A stretch of DNA of 18,330 nucleotides from assembly GCA_020720525.1 (NCBI GenBank), contig DYON01000019.1, forward strand, positions 1 to 18,330. Direction: 5' to 3'. The notes beneath the pieces are model-generated. The model made no database searches and was not told where the DNA came from. It saw only the letters and a program-made list of their open reading frames with translations. The translations under genes were made by a program, and so were the position numbers. The DNA is from Acetofilamentum sp. (lineage in GTDB: Bacteria; Bacteroidota; Bacteroidia; Bacteroidales; DTU049). Shown one piece after another: positions 13,695-18,330 of the stretch; the stretch's first letter is position 1, and each line of letters begins with the position of its first letter.

Positions 13695-16026
13695 TTTTGC
13701 AATTAAATATTTGTTTTGGTTGGTGGCTGTTCTTTTGAACGCTTATACAGGATTTTCGCAAACTCCTACCAATCAAGATTGTCTTGGCGCTATTCCAGTT
13801 TGCCAATATACTTATTCACAAACCAACTCTTTTTCTGGAACAGGGAACTATCCAAACGAAATTAACGATCAAGGTTGCCCACAAAGCTGTTTGCTTAGTG
13901 GCGAAAAAAATGATGTGTGGTATATTTTTACTGTACAAACCAGTGGCAATCTTTCTTTTAATATCACACCAAGCAATAGTTCCGACGATTACGATTGGGC
14001 CGTTTACAACCTTACCAATGCAAACTGTTCAAATATCTTTTCCAATGCTTCTTTGCAGGTGAGTTGCAATTTTTCGGCTTCGCCTGGAACCACTGGCGCA
14101 AATGGCAATAATTCTCAAAATTGTGGCGATGCTCTTGCTTCAAACGATAACGCCGTTATTCCTGTTTATGCAGGTCAAACTTATGTGTTGAACATTTCAA
14201 ACTACTCCTCAACTCAATATGGCTATACTCTCAATTTTTCATCGTCCACAGCTTCAATTTTCGACAATATTCCACCAGCTCTGATTTCTTTTAATCAGCC
14301 TGTTACTTGTGGTGCGAGTCAAATTACCGTCAATTTTAGCGAAAATGTAATGTGCAATACAGCTTCAACAGCCGATTTTCTTATAACCGGGCCTGGTGGT
14401 CCATATACCGTAACATCTATTTATGGTTCAGCATGTGGTGTTGGTGCAAGCATGGAAAACACGTTTACTCTTGGTGTTTCTCCGCCCATAACTCAAAGTG
14501 GCGATTATCAAATTTGCTTAACCAACAATGCTGGTTCTGTTGCCGATGCTTGTGGAAATCTTGCTGCAGCAAATTGCTTCAATGTTCATATTCAAACTCT
14601 AAATACCAATGTGAGTGTTGTTAATGCAAACTGTGGCCCAAATGGAAGCGCTTCCATTTTTGTTTCAGGTGGCAATGGCTCTTATACCTACAATTGGAAT
14701 ACGGTGCCAACTCAAAACAGCTCAACCGCTACAGGCTTGAATGCCGGTGTGTATTATGTGACTGTTTCCGATGGAAATTGTACTGCAGTTGATACTGCTT
14801 CGCTCATCGATGTTGGAGGACCAACAATTTCGTTAAGCTCAACACCCGATCATTGCTACCAAGGTATTGGAACTGCAACTGTTGTGGCATCGGGTGGCAC
14901 TGGTTCATATTCTTACCATTGGGAAACAATGCCGGTTCAAACATCTTCTACCGCCATAGGGCTTGCTGCAGGTTCGTATATGATTACCGTGAGCGATGGA
15001 ACGGCTTGCCCAGCAATTGGATCGTGTGTTGTTAGCAACTTAGATGGACCTCAAATTGTTGTCGATCAATCTGTTTCGTCCGATTATGGAATGCATAATG
15101 GCTCTGTTACTGTCTCGTCGGTTGGTGGAGCTTCTCCTATTTCTTATACATGGTTGTTGAATCCAATTCAATTGGGTCCCACAGCTACAGGTTTATCGCC
15201 TGGAAATTATTCTGTTGTTGCGATAGACGCATTTGGCTGTTCCGACACCCTTAGTGTGTATGTTGGTTTGAATATCAATACATATTTAACCGCAAGCGTA
15301 ATTCCTGAGCATTGTGGGCTACACGATGGAGCTGCTACTGTTTTGGTTCATGAACCAATTGGAGCTTATACTATTGAGTGGAATACTACTCCTCCCCAAT
15401 ATTCTGCTACAATTTCGGGGCTCACAGCTGGTACAACCTATCAAGTAACCGTTACAGATTCTATTGGACCTTATACCATTTTTGTAGTGATTACAAAAGC
15501 TGCCGATCCCAATGCTGCTTTTTCGGCCAATCCGAATCCTTCAACCATCGGCAGTGGTCCAATACTTTTCATTAATGAATCGGTTGGGGCTACTTCTTGG
15601 AGTTGGAGTTTTGGCGACGGCAACACTTCTGTTGAACAATATCCTAGAAATACATACATCACTGTGGGCGAATATGTTGTTAGTCTTTTCGTCCAAAACG
15701 ACTATGGCTGCGCCGATTCTGTCTCAAAAACCATTATTGTAAATGATCTTTTTGCATTTTATATCCCAAACACTTTCTCTCCCAATGGCGATGGCAAAAA
15801 CGATTTCTTTTCTCCTTCTGGCATTTCGGTCGATCCCGACTCTTATCTCCTTAGGGTTTACGATCGATGGGGACAGTTGGTCTTTCATTCTTCCGATATA
15901 AATGTGCCTTGGAATGGAACTGTTGGCGAAAAAATTGTTCAGGGCACCTATTCATACTATATCGAAGTCCGCGATATGGATAAGCATTGGCATGTTTACC
16001 GAGGAAAAATAACACTCCTTTTTTAG
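13687..16026 (+). CDS. T9SS type B sorting domain protein with SprB-like repeats and a PKD domain
   Basis: The 779-residue cell-surface or secreted protein has a signal peptide (MNNFAIKYLFWLVAVLLNAYTGFSQ). Residues about 30-185 form a cysteine-containing beta-rich domain (DCLGAIPVC, then GEKNDVWYIFTV, then YVLNISN). Residues about 194-305 are Ig-like (IPPALISFNQPVTCG...NVHIQTL). Four divergent repeats of about 75 residues follow (about 306-376, 379-454, 455-530 and 534-604), with patterns such as GSASIFVSGGNGSYTYNW, TATGLNAGVYYVTVSDG and SYSYHWETMP; these are SprB-type repeats. A PKD domain is at about 608-688 (SWSWSFGDGNTS). Residues 692-779 are the gliding-motility-associated/T9SS type B C-terminal domain (YIPNTFSPNGDGKND, then LRVYDRWGQLVF, then PWNGT, then GTYSYYI). 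The type B tail directs export by the type IX system. The role is likely adhesion or gliding, which is inferred. Confidence 0.92.
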   Translation: MNNFAIKYLFWLVAVLLNAYTGFSQTPTNQDCLGAIPVCQYTYSQTNSFSGTGNYPNEINDQGCPQSCLLSGEKNDVWYIFTVQTSGNLSFNITPSNSSDDYDWAVYNLTNANCSNIFSNASLQVSCNFSASPGTTGANGNNSQNCGDALASNDNAVIPVYAGQTYVLNISNYSSTQYGYTLNFSSSTASIFDNIPPALISFNQPVTCGASQITVNFSENVMCNTASTADFLITGPGGPYTVTSIYGSACGVGASMENTFTLGVSPPITQSGDYQICLTNNAGSVADACGNLAAANCFNVHIQTLNTNVSVVNANCGPNGSASIFVSGGNGSYTYNWNTVPTQNSSTATGLNAGVYYVTVSDGNCTAVDTASLIDVGGPTISLSSTPDHCYQGIGTATVVASGGTGSYSYHWETMPVQTSSTAIGLAAGSYMITVSDGTACPAIGSCVVSNLDGPQIVVDQSVSSDYGMHNGSVTVSSVGGASPISYTWLLNPIQLGPTATGLSPGNYSVVAIDAFGCSDTLSVYVGLNINTYLTASVIPEHCGLHDGAATVLVHEPIGAYTIEWNTTPPQYSATISGLTAGTTYQVTVTDSIGPYTIFVVITKAADPNAAFSANPNPSTIGSGPILFINESVGATSWSWSFGDGNTSVEQYPRNTYITVGEYVVSLFVQNDYGCADSVSKTIIVNDLFAFYIPNTFSPNGDGKNDFFSPSGISVDPDSYLLRVYDRWGQLVFHSSDINVPWNGTVGEKIVQGTYSYYIEVRDMDKHWHVYRGKITLLF
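14596..15498 (+). repeat. Four tandem, divergent SprB-like repeats (about 225 bp each)
   Basis: Within the T9SS protein, four consecutive units of roughly 70-76 codons share an order of elements: an early Cys/His pair, a Gly-rich Y-x-Y-x-W strand, then STATGL and AGxYxVTVxD. The repeat is clear at protein level (GSYTYNWNTVPTQNSSTATGL against GSYSYHWETMPVQTSSTAIGL), but DNA identity is modest, indicating old duplications. The third and fourth units are the most diverged. Confidence 0.75.
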
Positions 16027-16090
16027 TAATAGTGATAAAAAGCCGGTTATGATATTAATCACCGACCGACTCCATTTTTACAACAACAAT

Positions 16091-16123
16091 ATGGGTAATT
16101 TTACCGAAAAGATTAATCGGTAA
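16091..16123 (+). CDS. Ten-codon upstream ORF ending in TAATG at the E1 start
   Basis: ATG GGT AAT TTT ACC GAA AAG ATT AAT CGG TAA encodes MGNFTEKINR. Its TAA shares its last A with the ATG of the fused E1 gene, an arrangement typical of translational coupling. Whether it is translated is unknown; at this length chance is a real possibility. Confidence 0.25.
   Translation: MGNFTEKINR
16094..16123 (+). promoter_or_regulatory. Overlapping inverted repeats adjoining the E1 start codon
   Basis: TTACCGA (16101-16107) and TCGGTAA (16117-16123) form a perfect 7 bp inverted repeat with a 9 nt loop, and the right arm includes the A of the E1 ATG. The same TTACC also pairs with GGTAA at 16094-16098, so two alternative pairings compete. 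This could be an RNA structure controlling translation start or a DNA operator with repeated GGTAA half-sites. No TAnnTTTG promoter element was found in the 96 bp gap. Confidence 0.35.
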
Positions 16124-18153
16124 TGAAATACTCAATAAAAGATACCTCGGTTGAAACTCTAGAAAACTGGCTGTATCTCATGATGCTGGGTCGCAAACTC
16201 GACGAAAAAGCCCCGAACTACCTAAAACAAGCTCTTGGATGGAGCTATCATGCTCCTTATGCTGGTCACGATGGCATTCAACTGGCTATTGGGCAAGTTT
16301 TTCAGAAAAAAGTCGATCATTTTTTTCCTTACTACCGCGACATGCTTTCGGTTCTGTCGGCAGGATTAACTGCTGAAGAAATTATTTTGAACGGAATTAG
16401 CAAAGCCACCGATGTAGCAAGCGGTGGCCGACACATGAGCAATCACTTCGCAAAACAGGAATGGAATATTCACAACGTGTCGAGTGCAACTGGCAATCAT
16501 ACATTGCATGCTGTTGGTGTTGCTCGTGCAATAAAGTATTATAAAACCGAGGCTGTGGCAATTTCGTCGCAAGGCGAATCGTCGGTTTCGGAAGGTTATG
16601 TTTACGAAGCTATCAATGGAGCATCGAAAGAGAAGCTTCCTGTCATTTTCGTTTTTCAAGACAATGGCTATGGAATCAGTGTGCCAAAATCGGATCAGAC
16701 TGCACAACCAAAAGTTGCCGACAATTTCACTGGTTTTAAAAATCTGAGAATAATTCATTGCAATGGGAAAGATGTTTTCGACAGCATGAATGCGATGGTA
16801 GAAGCTCGTAAGCATGCAATTGAACATAGCGAGCCTGTGATAGTTCATGCTGCTTGTGTTCGAATTCACAGTCATAGCAACAGCGATCGGCACGAATTGT
16901 ATCGCGATGAGTACGAGCTGAAATATGCTTCCGACAACGATCCTTTGGAAAAATTCAAGCGTATGCTGCTCAAATACAAGCGTATGACGGAATCGGAAAT
17001 GGGAGCAATTGAACAACGAGCTGCATCAGAACTTAAAAAGGCGCATCAGGCTGCTATCAAAGCGCCCGACCCAAATCCGGCTGATATTTATAATTTTTTG
17101 TACGCCCCAGAATACAAACCCGAAAAGTTTCATGATGGATTGCACAACGAAACGGGGGCGTCTGTAAAACTGATTGAAGCAATAAACCATACGCTGAAGG
17201 ACGAATTTCGACTCAATCCCGATTCGTTTATTTGGGGGCAAGATATGGCCAACAAAGACAAAGGCGGCATTTTCAACGTAAGCAAGGGATTGCAGCATGA
17301 ATTTGGCGCAGGGCGCGTATTCAATGCTCCCATTGCCGAAGATTATATTGTTGGTACAGCTAATGGAATGAGTCGATTCGATTCGAAAATTAGAATCGTA
17401 ATTGAAGGTGCCGAATTTGCCGATTATTTCTGGCCTGCAATGGAGCAGTTTGTCGAAATGTCGCAAGAATACTGGCGCAACAATGGGAAATTTTCGCCAA
17501 ATGTTGTTATCCGACTTGCCAGTGGTGGATACATTGGCGGAGGTCTCTATCACAGTCAAACAACCGAAAGTGTGTTGTCGGCGTTTCCAGGAATGCGGGT
17601 TGTGTATCCGTCGTTTGCCGACGATGCAGCTGGATTGCTTCGCACGGCAATTCGCTCCGAAGGACCAACCGTTTTTTTAGAACCCAAAGCTTTGTACAAC
17701 AATCCGGTAGCAGCAACTCCGGTTCCCGACGGCTTCGAAGTTCCCTTTGGGAAAGCACGCATTCGCAGAGCTGGCAACGAAGCAACTGTTCTTACTTATG
17801 GAAACACAACGCATTTGGCATTGAAAGCTGCAGATAGATTTTTGGCCGACACGGGTAAAAATGTTGAAGTGGTCGATCTTCGCTCGATTGTTCCGCTCGA
17901 CGAAGAAACAATTCTCAATTCGATACAAAAAACGGGTCGCGTTATCATTTTTCACGAAGACAAGGTTTTTGGTGGTTTTGGTGCCGAATTGGCTGGCATT
18001 GTTGCCGAAAAAGCATTCGAATTTCTCGATGCCCCAGTATTGCGCATCGGAAGCGAAAATACGCCAGTTGGTTTCAATCCAATATTGGAAAAAGCTATTC
18101 TTCCAAATGAAAATAAATTGTATCAAGGACTCGAAAAACTCATAAAATTCTAA
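16123..18153 (+). CDS. Fused E1 alpha/beta thiamine-diphosphate 2-oxoacid dehydrogenase
   Basis: One 676-residue chain joins both halves of a branched-chain/pyruvate-type E1. Residues about 10-320 are the alpha part: PYYRDMLSVLSAGLTAEEI, GGRHMSNHF, the ThDP-binding region QGESSVSEG (150-158) with N181 in FQDNGYGIS, and the loop RIHSHSNSDRHELY (247-260). Residues about 345-676 are the beta part: NAPIAEDYIVGTANG (E406, the cofactor-activating glutamate), GGGLYHSQTTESVL (H477) and VVDLRSIVPLDEETI. These enzymes decarboxylate a 2-oxoacid and pass the acyl group to a lipoyl E2. Fused forms are known in Bacteroidota. The GDG of the usual ThDP motif reads GES here. Substrate preference cannot be read from sequence. 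No E2 or E3 gene is in the window; the next gene, flavodoxin-like, overlaps the stop codon by one base. Confidence 0.9.
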   Translation: MKYSIKDTSVETLENWLYLMMLGRKLDEKAPNYLKQALGWSYHAPYAGHDGIQLAIGQVFQKKVDHFFPYYRDMLSVLSAGLTAEEIILNGISKATDVASGGRHMSNHFAKQEWNIHNVSSATGNHTLHAVGVARAIKYYKTEAVAISSQGESSVSEGYVYEAINGASKEKLPVIFVFQDNGYGISVPKSDQTAQPKVADNFTGFKNLRIIHCNGKDVFDSMNAMVEARKHAIEHSEPVIVHAACVRIHSHSNSDRHELYRDEYELKYASDNDPLEKFKRMLLKYKRMTESEMGAIEQRAASELKKAHQAAIKAPDPNPADIYNFLYAPEYKPEKFHDGLHNETGASVKLIEAINHTLKDEFRLNPDSFIWGQDMANKDKGGIFNVSKGLQHEFGAGRVFNAPIAEDYIVGTANGMSRFDSKIRIVIEGAEFADYFWPAMEQFVEMSQEYWRNNGKFSPNVVIRLASGGYIGGGLYHSQTTESVLSAFPGMRVVYPSFADDAAGLLRTAIRSEGPTVFLEPKALYNNPVAATPVPDGFEVPFGKARIRRAGNEATVLTYGNTTHLALKAADRFLADTGKNVEVVDLRSIVPLDEETILNSIQKTGRVIIFHEDKVFGGFGAELAGIVAEKAFEFLDAPVLRIGSENTPVGFNPILEKAILPNENKLYQGLEKLIKF

Positions 18154-18330
18154 TGATGAAAACAGCTATTGTTTATAGTTTTAAAACCACACGAACGCGT
18201 GCTGTAGCCGAAGCTATTGCCGTTGGTGTTTCGGGACTCAAGCCTGAAATGATTGATGTTGACCATGTCCATCCCGAATTGTTGTTCAACTACGATTTGA
18301 TTGTTGCTGGCGTACCAACTTGGTTCGATG
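18153..18330 (+). CDS. Flavodoxin-like protein (N-terminal part, runs off the window)
   Basis: The first 59 codons are present. TAATGATG at 18151 gives two possible ATGs (18153 and 18156); the first shares a base with the E1 stop, implying translational coupling. The N-terminus MKTAIVYSFKTTRTRAVAEAI is a first beta strand followed by an FMN-phosphate loop (serine/threonine-rich turn, then an alpha helix). DLIVAGVPTWFD is the third-strand signature of flavodoxin-like folds. Flavodoxins carry electrons on FMN, but flavodoxin-like proteins also include NAD(P)H-dependent FMN reductases and trafficking proteins, so the exact role is open without the C-terminal part. Its coupling to the E1 gene may hint at shared redox function. 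Confidence 0.75.
   Translation, partial: MMKTAIVYSFKTTRTRAVAEAIAVGVSGLKPEMIDVDHVHPELLFNYDLIVAGVPTWFD

Noticed and set aside
16366..17559. Two long minus-strand frames (216 and 177 codons) inside the E1 gene
   Set aside because: They are shadows of the conserved E1 coding frame and have no recognisable protein features.
1..18330. CRISPR arrays, tRNA/rRNA genes, intact insertion sequences, known defence genes
   Set aside because: Read by eye on both strands, no regularly spaced repeats, cloverleaf-like segments, complete transposase frames or recognised defence families were found. The sacsin-like ATPase alone is not enough to call a defence system.

Overview
The window looks like chromosomal DNA of an AT-rich member of the Bacteroidota, probably an environmental, gliding/T9SS-type lineage. 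The evidence is family content and promoter style. There is a SusC/TonB-like outer-membrane barrel with an N-terminal carboxypeptidase-regulatory-like domain, a type IX secretion (T9SS) type B sorting domain protein with SprB-like repeats, and a fused E1 alpha/beta 2-oxoacid dehydrogenase. The Bacteroidota -7 promoter element TAnnTTTG recurs just upstream of several start codons.

Layout. 1-3403 (+): a TonB-dependent-receptor-like outer-membrane protein, then a TSUP/TauE-SafE family membrane transporter. 3408-9804 (-): a tight block transcribed leftward, consisting of a sacsin-like GHKL ATPase, then tilS (overlapping it), then a full-length DsbD-type thiol:disulfide transporter. 9805-10413: a roughly 600 bp gap with no intact gene. 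On the minus strand it holds a small secreted-protein frame broken by one amber codon. On the plus strand it holds pieces of what may be a second decayed gene. 10414-11907 (-): a stand-alone aldehyde dehydrogenase of the 2,5-dioxovalerate dehydrogenase type. 11908-12224: a divergent promoter region. 12225-13217 (+): a GT2 glycosyltransferase starting with TTG. 13287-16026 (+): a two-gene unit with an 8 bp overlap, made of a small secreted protein of unknown function and a T9SS-exported SprB-repeat/PKD protein. 16123-18330 (+): a fused E1 dehydrogenase, then a flavodoxin-like gene whose start overlaps the E1 stop and which runs off the window.

How the genes fit together. Most are housekeeping or cell-envelope genes: disulfide chemistry, cell-surface glycan synthesis, surface adhesin, outer-membrane transport, tRNA modification and 2-oxoacid oxidation. 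No CRISPR array, rRNA, tRNA, intact insertion sequence or recognisable defence island is visible. The points most worth a second look are the amber-interrupted secreted ORF in the gap, the sacsin-like ATPase coupled to tilS, and the start-codon-overlapping hairpin with a ten-codon upstream ORF in front of the fused E1 gene. No clearly new multi-gene system could be demonstrated from the sequence alone.
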